A stretch of 35,111 nucleotides of DNA from Alphaproteobacteria bacterium (GCA_021774995.1 JAJFIM010000109.1:1-35111), one strand, 5' to 3'. Counted from the first letter of the stretch, positions 1 through 7,699 are shown. Numbers and translations are program-made. The notes: generated by a model from the sequence alone, not told the origin.

Positions 1-558
1 AAAATGCTTGGCAGGGATACCGTTAAATTTCCGCATGTGACGCTTGGCCTGGTTCCAAAAATTCTCAATCCCGTTGATATGATTATGCTTGTTTGCAAAC
101 AATTTTGAGTGGTTGATCCGGTAGTGCTTAAACTCGGAAACATCGAGCACATTATACCCGCGCCAACAATCAGAATAGACGATGCTGTCGGGCTGTATTT
201 TGTCACGAATGATCGGCATTAACGTCTTGCTGGCCGCATCGGGAATGATCTGTGTGTAAACCCTGCCGCCACGTTTGAGGATTCCGAACACGGGAACCTT
301 ACCGGCAGCGCCGCGCCCACGCTTGCCTTTTCTGGTGCCTCCAAAGTAGCTTTCATCGACTTCAAACTCACCGGAAAGCAATGCCTCATTTTTGCATTCA
401 AGGGCGATAATTTCACGCAGTCGCCGGTAATAATACGCCGTCGTTTTGAAGTTAACGCCGATCAAATTAGCAGCACAACGCGCCGTCGTGCCGGCCACAA
501 AATGCTCCATCAAACGCTGCTGTTTTTCTCTACTTAAACGACTCTTTCGCATGACCAT
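1..558 (-). CDS. IS1595-family (ISXO2-like) transposase, C-terminus beyond window
   Basis: This is a DDE-type transposase that moves the IS element. About 186 residues are visible, starting from an ATG at 558 (a second ATG lies at 552). The catalytic pattern is complete as far as it can be seen: the first Asp in EVDESYFGG, the second in VYSDCWRGY, then NHSK and the third acidic position in NGIENFWNQAK. The residues after the second Asp (about 125 onward) match the ISXO2-like domain. It lacks an N-terminal zinc ribbon, as in short IS1016-type members and unlike the second transposase at 5170. The reading frame is open to the edge and shows no internal stop, so it may be functional. Confidence 0.88.
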   Translation of the reverse strand, partial: MVMRKSRLSREKQQRLMEHFVAGTTARCAANLIGVNFKTTAYYYRRLREIIALECKNEALLSGEFEVDESYFGGTRKGKRGRGAAGKVPVFGILKRGGRVYTQIIPDAASKTLMPIIRDKIQPDSIVYSDCWRGYNVLDVSEFKHYRINHSKLFANKHNHINGIENFWNQAKRHMRKFNGIPAKHF

Positions 559-593
559 ACTGATAACCTTTCGTAGTTATCTGGTACAGCCCC
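1..593 (-). mobile_element. IS1595-family insertion sequence, one end, cut by window edge
   Basis: The element reads leftward and is open at position 1, so only its 5' end is visible. Read on the minus strand it begins at 593 with GGGGCTGTACCAGAT, a G-rich terminus of the kind seen in the ISXO2/IS1016 part of the IS1595 family. The transposase start follows about 35 bp inside. If the target duplication is 8 bp, as usual for the family, it should be 594-601. The other end lies outside the window, so completeness cannot be judged. The insertion is 135 bp from the DUF1538 operon start. Confidence 0.8.
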
Positions 594-728
594 TATATGT
601 TTTTATATATAAACATAATATTGAATACTTGATTATTCATCCCAATCATATTATTACTAGCACTGCACGTTACGAGGCATTTACGGCCCCGACGCGTAGG
701 CCCCATAAACATCTAATAGCTTATAAAT

Positions 729-1442
729 ATGATACGCGCTTTATTTGACAGTTTCCGTGACCTGCTGCCAATCATTTTGGTCATTGCATTCTTTCAAATT
801 ATTGTCCTGCAACAGCCTTTCCCTAACCCGAACGATGTTCTTATCGGGCTGATTGCGGTGATATTCGGCCTCGCCTTATTCATACAAGGTCTTAATCTTA
901 GCCTGTTTCCTGTCGGCGAAGGCGTCGCAGAAGCTTTTGCTAAAAAAGGCAGCGTGTTCTGGATAGTCGTTTTCGCCTTTGCGCTTGGTTTTGGGACGAC
1001 AGTGGCCGAGCCGGCTCTCATTGCCGTTGCCGGTGAAGCGGCAGAAGCCAGAATCACGAGCGGCATGCTGGAGAATACCGCATCCGCTAAAAACGCCTAT
1101 GCCAATGGCTTGCGATACGTCGTTGCTGTTTCTGTCGGGCTGGCGCTTGTCGTGGGCGTCTTGCGTATTATTAAAGGCTGGGCGATACACAAAATCATCA
1201 TCGCCGGTTACATTACTATCCTCGTTCTGACTCAGTTTGCTCCGCGCGAAATCATCGGCATTGCCTATGACTCCGGTGGCGTTACAACCTCAACCATTAC
1301 AGTGCCGCTGGTCACTGCCCTTGGCATCGGTCTGTCGACTGTTATCAAGGGGCGGAACCCGATGATTGACGGCTTTGGATTGATCGCCTTTGCAAGCCTG
1401 TTTCCCATCGCCTTTGTATTGCTTTACGGAATGGTGATGTAA
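729..1442 (+). CDS. DUF1538 membrane protein, first half-unit
   Basis: This is a 237-residue polytopic inner-membrane protein of the DUF1538 family, a putative transporter or channel of unknown substrate. Two sequence signatures recur in the next gene: GFGTTVAEPALIAVA (residues about 88-102) and AYDSGGVTTSTITVPLV (about 179-195). In other bacteria one polypeptide of roughly 500 residues can carry two DUF1538 units; here they are separate proteins, 1 nt apart. The start has no visible Shine-Dalgarno sequence, and the leader is only 135 nt long up to the IS end at 593, so the original promoter may have been displaced. Family assignment is firm; function is unknown. Confidence 0.85.
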   Translation: MIRALFDSFRDLLPIILVIAFFQIIVLQQPFPNPNDVLIGLIAVIFGLALFIQGLNLSLFPVGEGVAEAFAKKGSVFWIVVFAFALGFGTTVAEPALIAVAGEAAEARITSGMLENTASAKNAYANGLRYVVAVSVGLALVVGVLRIIKGWAIHKIIIAGYITILVLTQFAPREIIGIAYDSGGVTTSTITVPLVTALGIGLSTVIKGRNPMIDGFGLIAFASLFPIAFVLLYGMVM

Positions 1443-1443
1443 A

Positions 1444-2238
1444 ATGGAGGAATTAGCGGGCACGATCATATTAACTTTTCTGAGCACATTACGAGATGTG
1501 GCCCCAATTATCATTCTTCTTGTCTTCTTCCACTATGTCGTGCTGCGGAAACCCATTCGCAATTTACGGCGGGTCATCGAAGGTTTCTTCTATGTGATTG
1601 CCGGACTGGCCTTGTTCCTAATCGGTCTGGAACAAGCGTTATTCCCGCTGGGTGAACTGATGGCACAGCAACTGACATCTCCCGATTTCATGGGCAAAGC
1701 GCTCGATCAGCTAAGTTGGGCAGACTATTACTGGGTGTATATTTTTGCGACCGCCATTGGATTTGCCACAACAATTGCCGAGCCTTCATTAATCGCCGTT
1801 GCGATGAAAGCGGCACAAATGTCCGGCGGTGCAATCAGTCCGTGGGGACTGCGGATTGCCGTTGCCATTGGTGTTTCCGCCAGTATTGCGCTCGGCGCCT
1901 TCCGCATTGTTACAGGTACGCCGCTACATATATATATGATGGTGGGCTATCTGGTCGTTGTTATACAAACCATGTTCACCCCCAAATGGCTGGTCCCCCT
2001 TGCCTATGATTCCGGCGGCGTGACAACATCAACCGTGACCGTACCGTTGGTTGCGGCATTGGGTTTGGGGCTGGCGAGCACCGTCCCCGGACGTAGCGCG
2101 CTGATCGATGGTTTTGGCCTGATCGCCCTGGCCAGCCTATTCCCGATGATTACGGTCATGGGCTATGCTCAGCTTTCGGAATGGCAGACAAAGCGTAAAA
2201 AAGGAAATACAGAGAATGATCTCAATGATTCAAAGTGA
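1444..2238 (+). CDS. DUF1538 membrane protein, second half-unit
   Basis: This is a 264-residue multi-spanning membrane protein, paralogous to the preceding gene. It repeats the two signatures as GFATTIAEPSLIAVA and AYDSGGVTTSTVTVPLV at equivalent places. It starts 1 nt after the upstream stop, which implies translational coupling and a fixed ratio, as expected if the two proteins form a hetero-oligomer equivalent to a fused two-domain protein. The C-terminal tail is charged (KRKKGNTEND) and cytosolic by the positive-inside rule. It is followed by a PII-like gene, suggesting that transport activity is gated by a soluble nucleotide sensor (inference from order). Confidence 0.85.
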   Translation: MEELAGTIILTFLSTLRDVAPIIILLVFFHYVVLRKPIRNLRRVIEGFFYVIAGLALFLIGLEQALFPLGELMAQQLTSPDFMGKALDQLSWADYYWVYIFATAIGFATTIAEPSLIAVAMKAAQMSGGAISPWGLRIAVAIGVSASIALGAFRIVTGTPLHIYMMVGYLVVVIQTMFTPKWLVPLAYDSGGVTTSTVTVPLVAALGLGLASTVPGRSALIDGFGLIALASLFPMITVMGYAQLSEWQTKRKKGNTENDLNDSK

Positions 2239-2268
2239 TAATGTGTTACTAGAAAATGGAGACTGAAC

Positions 2269-2619
2269 ATGGACTTTAAACTGATTATTGCCCTGGTGTC
2301 TGATGATTGCACCGAAAAAGTTATCGAAAAAGCCCGGGAAGACGGGGCCACAGGCGCTACCGTCATCACAAGCGGACGCGGCGAAGGACTGACCCCGGCG
2401 AAAACATTTTTCGGCCTGACGCTGGAAGGGCAGATGGACATGATTCTGTTTATTGTCGAAAAACATTTAAGCCGTCACATCCTCGAGGGGATTGCTGATA
2501 TCGCCGAATTTGATAAAGAAAAAGGCACCGGCACCGCAATACAGATCAATATTGAGGATGCCATCGGATTAAAAGCCCAACTTGAGACAATTGAAAAAGA
2601 AATCGAGGATCAGATATGA
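2269..2619 (+). CDS. Divergent PII-like signalling protein
   Basis: This 116-residue soluble protein has the size and start (FKLIIALVSDDCTEKVIEKAREDGATGATVI) of the GlnB/PII fold, split here only by description: strand 1, helix 1, then strand 2. The T-loop region (about 38-52) lacks the uridylylated Tyr context of GlnB, and the B-loop is GTGTAIQI instead of TGxxGDGKI. It is therefore likely a PII-like protein with altered ligand or partner, not nitrogen GlnB. A Shine-Dalgarno GGAG precedes the ATG. Its stop overlaps the CBS gene start (ATGA). Its likely partner is the DUF1538 pair just upstream, by analogy with PII control of AmtB. Confidence 0.75.
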   Translation: MDFKLIIALVSDDCTEKVIEKAREDGATGATVITSGRGEGLTPAKTFFGLTLEGQMDMILFIVEKHLSRHILEGIADIAEFDKEKGTGTAIQINIEDAIGLKAQLETIEKEIEDQI

Positions 2620-3026
2620 GTAAGCCATCAAAATTTTATGTTAAAGTAAGCGATGTTATGACGCCACATGTAGAAACGATTGACGGTCTGACTACCGTTG
2701 ATATTGCCATCGCACAGATGAGAGATAAACGCTATGGCGCTTTAATTGTCGCACGCCGTGATGAGAGTGATGAATACGGGCTTGTCACAGTGCAAAATAT
2801 CGCCCGCAGTGTTATTGAACCGGATTTGTCGCCAGACCGAGTCAACGTCTATGAAATCATGGAGAAGCCCGTCCTGACCATACATTGTGATATGAACATC
2901 CGCTACGCGATCCGCTTGCTTGAACAGGTGGGCCAGCTGCGTGCGCTTGTCATTCGTGAAAATCAGGCTGTCGGTATTATTACTATGCTGGATATGGTGA
3001 CACGTTATCTGGATCATAAAGAGTAA
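2616..3026 (+). CDS. Tandem CBS-domain protein
   Basis: This is a 136-residue soluble protein made of two CBS motifs: VSDVMTPHVETIDGLTT onward (about 12-66) and VYEIMEKPVLTIHCDMN onward (about 77-132, ending GIITMLDMVTRYL). Tandem CBS modules bind adenine nucleotides and act as energy sensors. It overlaps the PII-like gene by 4 nt, so it is translationally coupled and is the last gene of the four-gene operon. No catalytic domain is attached, so it probably acts on the membrane pair or on the PII-like protein. Another stand-alone CBS protein lies at 30646. Confidence 0.87.
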   Translation: MSKPSKFYVKVSDVMTPHVETIDGLTTVDIAIAQMRDKRYGALIVARRDESDEYGLVTVQNIARSVIEPDLSPDRVNVYEIMEKPVLTIHCDMNIRYAIRLLEQVGQLRALVIRENQAVGIITMLDMVTRYLDHKE

Positions 3027-3193
3027 AGATAATATAGGCCAGCGATAGAGTTGGCTGTGAAATATTTATCCCCCTCAGACGGGAAAACAAACTTTGTAGA
3101 AGTAATCACAGGCGTTGGCCATACTGCTCGCCCATAATTACTGCTTCCCTCATAAACAAGCCCTTCATTTTTCTCGATTCCAATATTGATCAT
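3014..3193 (-). CDS. Small 59-residue ORF downstream of hipA
   Basis: This 59-residue frame (start MINIGIEKNEGLVYEG) has a well-placed Shine-Dalgarno AAGGA 7 nt before its ATG, just after the natural hipA stop at 3207-3209. The composition looks protein-like (NYGRAVWPTPVITSTKF) and has no membrane segment. Its end overlaps the last bases of the CBS gene on the other strand. It would be the third gene of the hipBA transcript. I do not recognise a family. It could be a small partner of the module or a remnant of another gene. Confidence 0.5.
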   Translation of the reverse strand: MINIGIEKNEGLVYEGSSNYGRAVWPTPVITSTKFVFPSEGDKYFTANSIAGLYYLYSL

Positions 3194-3206
3194 TTGCCGT
3201 TCCTTA

Positions 3207-4036
3207 CTATTTCGCTTTTTCTAAATCTTCATGCTCAAAGGCGGAGGCCATGCGATCAATTTCTTTATTGGCCAGACCACCCGCGCAGTACCTTCGCGAT
3301 CAAAACGCCTGATAATCAGCACTGGCTTTTCTGCTATATTTTCCAGCCGCCAAACAGGGGTTTGAAGCCCCGCATTTTTCGCCAGTGTGAGCGCAACCGC
3401 CTCCCACACAACGATATTATATTCATCATCCTTTTTAGGAAATTTAGCGATGGCCAGATGCCCGTCTTTATCCCGCACAGATGCTTTTGGCCGCGCGCCG
3501 CCAAGAGAAGACCCCGGCGCAAGCAGGATTTTCAAATCCTCTGCTGTCTCATCATCATCTAAAAATCTCTCAGAAGCGGATAATAATTTAGGCAAATCAA
3601 TGAGCGGTGGAATGCTTGTCGTATCTTTTGGGCTAAGATATGGCCCTTCCGGCGCAGCAGAAAACCGCAATGCCCCCTGGCGCGCCTCATCATTAACGCC
3701 AAGAAGATAATCCATCTCAAGAAGTGTCCTTGGTGTTTCATTATTTTCTTTGGCGCGCGCAGTTTCCCCGCGTCGCATCAAAACCCGCCCCCAGCGATCC
3801 GGCGCAGAATCTCCAATAGCGCCAAACAGCATTTGTCCCGCTTGCGTGTGAAACGCTCCTTCGGTGAGTTGCAAGGCAGGCTCTAGCGCAAATTTTTCCG
3901 GGTGGCTTAGCCAATTTTGATCATATTCAAACGTAGTGCTTTCCCGTCCGCCGCGCTGATGCCCCCATAATTTTCCTACAAGGTGGCATTCATCGCCAAG
4001 CTGAATGGAGACATAGACTTCTTTAGCGCTCATCAT
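3207..4036 (-). pseudogene. hipA: hipA-type toxin kinase, internal deletion with frameshift
   Basis: HipA toxins are Ser/Thr kinases of about 400-440 residues. The open frame here gives 271 (to 3221). The N-terminal domain and the front of the kinase are intact: the P-loop APGSSLGGARPKA (about 173-185), the Lys strand HLAIAKFP and VLIIRRFDREG. Immediately after RRFDREGTARVV the frame runs into a stop. In another frame the sequence continues as ANKEIDRMASAFEHEDLEKAK and stops at 3207-3209, which resembles the natural HipA C-terminal tail. The segment with the catalytic and metal-binding Asp residues is missing, so the kinase should be inactive. The start overlaps hipB by 14 nt. Confidence 0.85.
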
Positions 4037-4364
4037 CGCCTCCCGGCTTTTTGTTTCGCGGCAATCTCACGCGCTTTGGCAAATTTTCTTCCTCAAGCGC
4101 CCGCCCGACCAGATCATGACTGGCATCCGCCAGATCACGCAAATTATCCGTCAAACCCAACACAAACAGCGCCGAAGCATAAGCTCCCATGGATACAGAC
4201 GGTTCGCCTTTCTCAATTTTTGAAAGCGTTATGCGCGAAAACCCGGCGCGCTCGGCCATAAGCTCCATCGTAATGCGGCGACGACGGCGAGCATCACTGA
4301 TATCCTGACCCAGCTTGCGCAAAGCCTTTTTCATGGGAATAGCTAAATGTATCTTACGGCTCAT
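4023..4364 (-). CDS. hipB: HipB-like XRE-family antitoxin/repressor
   Basis: This is a 113-residue DNA-binding protein with a helix-turn-helix at about residues 26-60 (ITMELMAERAGFSRITLSKIEKG), followed by a dimerisation segment and a basic tail. HipB proteins neutralise HipA and repress the operon. The gene overlaps hipA by 14 nt, the usual arrangement. Upstream lies a cluster of CATTAA words that probably forms its operators. Because the adjacent toxin has lost its kinase core, this protein may now only be an autorepressor. An earlier start inside the frame (MKKALRKLG) is possible. Confidence 0.82.
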   Translation of the reverse strand: MSRKIHLAIPMKKALRKLGQDISDARRRRRITMELMAERAGFSRITLSKIEKGEPSVSMGAYASALFVLGLTDNLRDLADASHDLVGRALEEENLPKRVRLPRNKKPGGDDER

Positions 4365-4368
4365 ATCG

Positions 4369-4527
4369 GCACCTTAATGTGTTTAATAGCATGCATTATT
4401 ACACTCAATGTTAACTATAAGGCGCATTAAGTAATTTTTCAAGCTTTTTTAGTTTAATGTAATCTATAGCAACCATTATGCCGCATTAAGTGCGTTATAA
4501 GGCACATTAAACTTTCCTACATTAAAA
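4369..4527 (-). promoter_or_regulatory. hipBA promoter region with repeated (A/G)CATTAA operator words
   Basis: Between hipB and the repeat patch the word (A/G)CATTAA occurs six times: on the plus strand at about 4424, 4483, 4504 and 4520, and inverted at about 4374 and 4453. Three copies share a longer core, ATAAGGCGCATTAA (4417), TATGCCGCATTAA (4478) and ATAAGGCACATTAA (4497). Clustering directly upstream of an XRE repressor fits an autoregulatory operator array. The exact half-site is inferred. Confidence 0.5.
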
Positions 4528-4557
4528 TTAGCGCTGCAAGTAAACTCTCAGTTTATC

Positions 4558-4684
4558 TGCAGAAAGAAATATGAGGATTGCAGAAAGAATCCAACGGAAA
4601 ATCACTTTAACCATTTGAAATTAAAGGAAAGTGGTCAAAAAATTGCAGAAAGAAAAAGTATAAATGCAGAAAGAATGCAGAAAG
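4558..4684 (+). repeat. Five copies of TGCAGAAAGAA
   Basis: Exact 11-mers TGCAGAAAGAA start at 4558, 4579, 4644 and 4665. A fifth, TGCAGAAAG, directly abuts the fourth at 4676. Start-to-start distances are 21, 65, 21 and 11 bp. The last two copies run into the beginning of the HsdS remnant frame. The stretch is AT-rich and otherwise has no gene. The pattern could be a relic of slipped-strand duplication or a binding-site array. Confidence 0.7.
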
Positions 4685-5074
4685 CTTTTCGTGACTTTAC
4701 TGTTGAACACTAACATCAATATACTTGATATTAAGCTGTTGGTACCTAAACTTAAAAATGATTTAGGTTTTGGAAGCACTGAGTTCTTTGTTTTGCGTAG
4801 TAATACAAAAAGAATGCTTCCACGTCTCTTATTTCATATTACTAAATCAAAAGACTTCAGAGAAAAGGCAGAAAAAGCAATGACCGGTGCTTCTGGGCAT
4901 AGGCGTGTACCTAAATCTTTTGTTGAGAGCTATCCTATTCCTGATATACCTATATCGAAACAACAAAAAATTGTTTCTGAAATTGAAAACATAGAGAATA
5001 AAATTTCTGATCTACAAAATCAGTTAGATAGAATTCCAGAGAAGAAAAAAGAAGCTTTACAGAAATACCTTTAG
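4664..5074 (+). pseudogene. hsdS: Type I restriction specificity subunit (HsdS), C-terminal remnant
   Basis: HsdS carries two target-recognition domains and directs a type I restriction-modification complex. Only the end of one such domain remains (about residues 27-136 of this frame): LGFGSTEFFVLRSN, then AMTGASGHRRVPKSF and the conserved IPISKQQKIVSEIE, followed by a coiled-coil spacer ending KKKEALQKYL. The first 20 or so residues derive from the repeat patch and are not HsdS-like. A full subunit has about 400 residues, and no hsdM or hsdR is nearby, so this is debris. It is clearly more AT-rich than neighbouring genes, suggesting foreign origin. Confidence 0.75.
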
Positions 5075-5115
5075 TAAATTTACGATATATTTTTTCGCGA
5101 TTATCCCTTAATTGG

Positions 5116-5144
5116 TTGACATAATCACCAATCTACGCTATAAT
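5116..5144 (+). promoter_or_regulatory. Consensus sigma-70 promoter of the IS1595 transposase
   Basis: TTGACA (5116-5121) and TATAAT (5139-5144) are separated by exactly 17 bp, a perfect consensus. A start near 5151 would give a very short leader. The words ATAATCACC (5121-5129) and GGTGATTAT (5159-5167) are inverted repeats around the promoter, the second overlapping the ribosome-binding region GGGAAGG. Confidence 0.8.
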
Positions 5145-5169
5145 TAAAGTATAGGGAAGGTGATTATTT

Positions 5170-5802
5170 ATGAACATTATAGAAGTATTTGAAAAATTCC
5201 CAACACAAAAAGACTGTATTGAACATCTTGAAAAAATCAGATGGGCGGGCGGGATTTATTGCCCGTATTGCGGGGATTTAAACATCAACTCATATGACAA
5301 CGAAACCCGCCATCATTGTAACGGGTGCCGGAAATCTTTTTCCGTGACCGTGAACACCATCTTCCACGACACACGGCTTCCATTACAGAAATGGTTTCTG
5401 GCCATTGCGCTTATCTTGAACGCAAAGAAGGGAATATCAGCCAAACAATTGCAACGGGATTTGAGTGTCACATATAAAACTGCATGGTCAATGGGTCACA
5501 GAATTCGGGAAGGCATGAAAGACCAAGAGACTCTTTTGACTGGTATTGTAGAAATGGATGAAACATATGTCGGCGGCAAACCCAAGAAGGGAAGCAACAA
5601 AGACGGTGATGGAAATCTCATAAGCAAGCGCGGGCGCGGAACAAAGAAAATACCCGTTGTTGGCATGGTCGAGCGCGGTGGGAAGGTTAAAGCCGAAGTG
5701 AAGAATAAAGACCAACTGAAATTTAAAGATTTGTCGGAACTGGTGCGAAAGAATGTTGCACTTTTAGACGCGGTTCTGGTCACGGACGAATATCGCGGGT
5801 AG
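5170..5802 (+). pseudogene. IS1595-family transposase, C-terminally truncated
   Basis: This is a 210-residue DDE transposase of the zinc-ribbon ISXO2-like type. The N-terminus has CPYC (about 32-35) and CNGC paired as a zinc ribbon. A helix-turn-helix follows (KQLQRDLSVTYKTAWSMGHRIREG). The first catalytic Asp is in VEMDETYVGG and the second in VTDEYRG. The frame ends right after this motif, where full proteins continue for about 90 residues with the NHSK and NTIEGFWS motifs, so the third acidic residue is lost and the enzyme should be dead. The sequence to the right belongs to another gene on the opposite strand, so the junction is near 5800. Confidence 0.85.
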
Positions 5803-5958
5803 CTGGAGTCGCGCATATTGCTTTATCAAATAAAGCGCATCATCTTCTTTTTCGTACTCCTCAATATCATTGTCAAAAACATGAAGCGCGTCCACCCATT
5901 TTTGCAATGGCGTGCGGTATGTATTTTCTTGCCCGCGTTCTTGTTGCTGTTCTTGCAT
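5800..5958 (-). pseudogene. 5' part of an unknown gene cut by the truncated IS
   Basis: A minus-strand frame starts at 5958 with a good Shine-Dalgarno (AAGGAG, 9 nt before ATG) and reads MQEQQQERGQENTYRTP, then LQKWVDALHVFDNDIEEYEK and YLIKQYARLQLP. It is hydrophilic and acidic. After about residue 53 it runs into the antisense of the transposase, so it is the front part of a gene interrupted at the IS junction. I do not recognise the family. Upstream (5997-6010) sits a small GGGG-N6-CCCC hairpin. Confidence 0.5.
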
Positions 5959-6159
5959 TTCTCATATCTCCTTTTTTGTTTTGCAACAAGGGGAATTTGC
6001 CCCTCTCACTATTACTGGTATTCGGTTGCTGCAAAAAACGACGACGAAAAATGAAAAATATTTTTAGGATGTGAATATTCATCCATGAACGCCATAGATT
6101 TCTTGTGACATCAAGATAAATAGAATTGAAAAAGTCTTTTTGTCTTTTTGATTCCTTCC

Positions 6160-6190
6160 TGCGGGGGTAGGATTTGAACCTACGACCTTC
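6160..6190 (-). repeat. tRNA 3'-end remnant, possible distal attachment site
   Basis: These 31 bp match the 3' part (T arm, variable region, acceptor strand) of the tRNA-fMet at 14606-14682 with a single difference. The acceptor end continues as GGA, not CCA, and the anticodon and 5' halves are absent, so it is not a tRNA gene. It directly abuts an integrase fragment. This is what is left when an element inserts into a tRNA 3' end and part of it later decays. Confidence 0.6.
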
Positions 6191-6643
6191 CGCAAAGCAG
6201 CCGGACTGGAGGACGTGCGCATCCACGATTTGCGCCACAGCTTCGCCTCATACGCCGTCTCCGCCGGGCATTCCCTGCCGATGATCGGAAAACTCCTCGG
6301 CCACACCCAAGTGCAAACCACCGCCCGCTACGCGCATTTGATGACAGACCCGATGCATAAAGCGGCGGATGATATTGTGGGGAATATGGCTCGACACTTT
6401 ATTACCTGGCTGCCGCTAAGTAAGGCACATGCACGCAAGATTGAACCGGATGGGGATGGTGCGATTATCCTGACTTGGCAAACGGATCAAGAGCGTATTA
6501 TGCTTACGATAGATGGAAGTCTGATTCACCTCTCTCACGAACAAACGGGGCAAGATACTGTATTTGTAAATGATGTCCCGTTCTTTGATCAAGATGATAG
6601 AATACTTCCCAGCAGGATAATTGATCGTATCCCAAGAGTTTAG
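6182..6643 (+). pseudogene. Tyrosine integrase C-terminus joined to an extra domain
   Basis: The frame opens inside the tRNA remnant and reads RKAAGLEDVRIHDLRHSFAS, then GKLLGHTQVQTTARYAHL. These are the R-x-x-R/H motif and the catalytic Tyr region of tyrosine recombinases. The first roughly 300 residues of a normal integrase are missing. After MARHF the frame continues for 80 residues (IEPDGDGAIILTWQTDQE onward, rich in beta strand), which is not part of integrases and looks like a separate small protein fused in frame. An ATG at 6215 is the first internal start. The catalytic core is incomplete, so it is non-functional. Confidence 0.75.
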
Positions 6644-6661
6644 TTATAAAAGGGAAGAATT

Positions 6662-7000
6662 TTGACATTGAGAGCTGTTGCCATCAATGATGACGATGAA
6701 GTTAGTCGCTTGGTATTCAGACCAAAGGACTTTCTTGACGGTATTGGCCCTTTGAAGATCTCAAAACATTTATACTTCAATGAGAAGCATAATTATAAAG
6801 AGTCCGTGAATTGCCGCAGGCTTGTAACGAATTATCCTAAAGACTTGCACCAGCAAGGACATGAAAAAGCTGCTAACGATAGCAGCAAAAAGAAACAAGA
6901 AGGTAAGGATCCCGTGACCTATGAAGGGTTCGTTTCTATAGGGGTTGGAAGCGTGGCGATAAATCCTGTTTTTATATCGTCGGAGAAGCCTTCATTCTGA
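6662..7000 (+). CDS. Hypothetical protein with replaced C-terminus
   Basis: The frame begins with a TTG codon after GGGAAGAA, 18 nt after the integrase-remnant frame, so the two were probably cotranscribed. The first about 94 residues (TLRAVAINDDDEVSRLVF, FLDGIGPLKISKHLYF) look like a genuine soluble protein. From about position 6945 the frame is antisense to an AbiEii fragment, so the true C-terminus has been lost. I do not recognise the family. Confidence 0.45.
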   Translation: MTLRAVAINDDDEVSRLVFRPKDFLDGIGPLKISKHLYFNEKHNYKESVNCRRLVTNYPKDLHQQGHEKAANDSSKKKQEGKDPVTYEGFVSIGVGSVAINPVFISSEKPSF

Positions 7001-7170
7001 AAAAGGTGGTACACATCAAATAAATCACGCGGATGCTGACGATCCAGTGCAGCACAAATCTTTCCGCCGAACAATTCCTGATGAGAGACAACCTTTATAG
7101 CCGCAAACTTCCCAAATTCATCCTGAACGGCATCAGCAACGGACATCATGCGGACCGGCCATAAATGGGC
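6945..7170 (-). pseudogene. AbiEii-type nucleotidyltransferase toxin, middle fragment
   Basis: The minus strand reads PVRMMSVADAVQDEFGKF, then VVSHQELFGGKICAALDRQ and HPRDLFDVYHLFQNEGF. This is the characteristic middle of AbiEii/AbiGii-type toxins with the conserved K-x-x-A-x-x-x-R and H-P-R-D-x-x-D. Both ends are lost: homology fades after TGFIA at about 6955 and before about 7165. Matching N- and C-terminal pieces lie at 11241-11543 and 10337-10700, so the three fragments may come from one gene. Confidence 0.75.
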
Positions 7171-7699
7171 GGCTGATATATTGCCCCAGTTGCACTTTCT
7201 CAAAAATGAAGCTGTCGAAATTGACGGCGTTCATTTTTTCGGTGGCACAATGTGGACCAATTTCAACAATGAAAATCCGCTGGCGATGCAGATTGCCCGG
7301 CGGGGCATGAGCGATTTCAGACTGATATACAAAGATGATGGCAGCCATTTTATGCCCGAAGACACATTGTCACTGCATCGGGATTACACTGAAAAGCTAC
7401 TTTCATGGTTTGAAACGGGGCTATCAGGGCCGCGCGTTGTCATCTCTCATCATGCGCCGGTCGTTAATTCGAACACCCAGTACGTAAACACCCCGCTCAT
7501 GCCTGCTTTTAATTCTCTGGATATGATTGAAATCATTGAAAGGCATCAGCCCGATCTCTGGGTTTACGGCCACACACATGAGTGCGATGACCAGAAGATC
7601 GGCAAAACTAGGATTATTTCCAACCAGCTTGGCTACCCTCATCGCACAGGGTTTGAATGTGCCGGTTTTGATCCGGCGGGAAAGCCTGTGGATTTATAA
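7148..7699 (+). pseudogene. Metallophosphoesterase lacking its N-terminal third
   Basis: The 183-residue frame is homologous to the C-terminal two thirds of the intact phosphoesterase at 9349-10119, starting at LPQLHFLKNEAVEIDG (about 7178). It retains GGTMWTNF, the SHHAP metal motif and VYGHTHE. The first about 90 residues, with D-x-H, GD and GNHE metal ligands, are missing, so half of the dinuclear site is gone. The left junction abuts the AbiEii middle fragment. The end overlaps the convergent intact AbiEii gene by a few bases. Confidence 0.8.

Noticed and set aside
876..1190. Minus-strand frames inside the DUF1538 genes
   Set aside because: They are shadows of conserved membrane-protein codons and lack ribosome sites.
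4558..4684. CRISPR-like array
   Set aside because: The unit is only 11 bp, spacing is irregular and there are no spacer-sized unique segments or cas genes.
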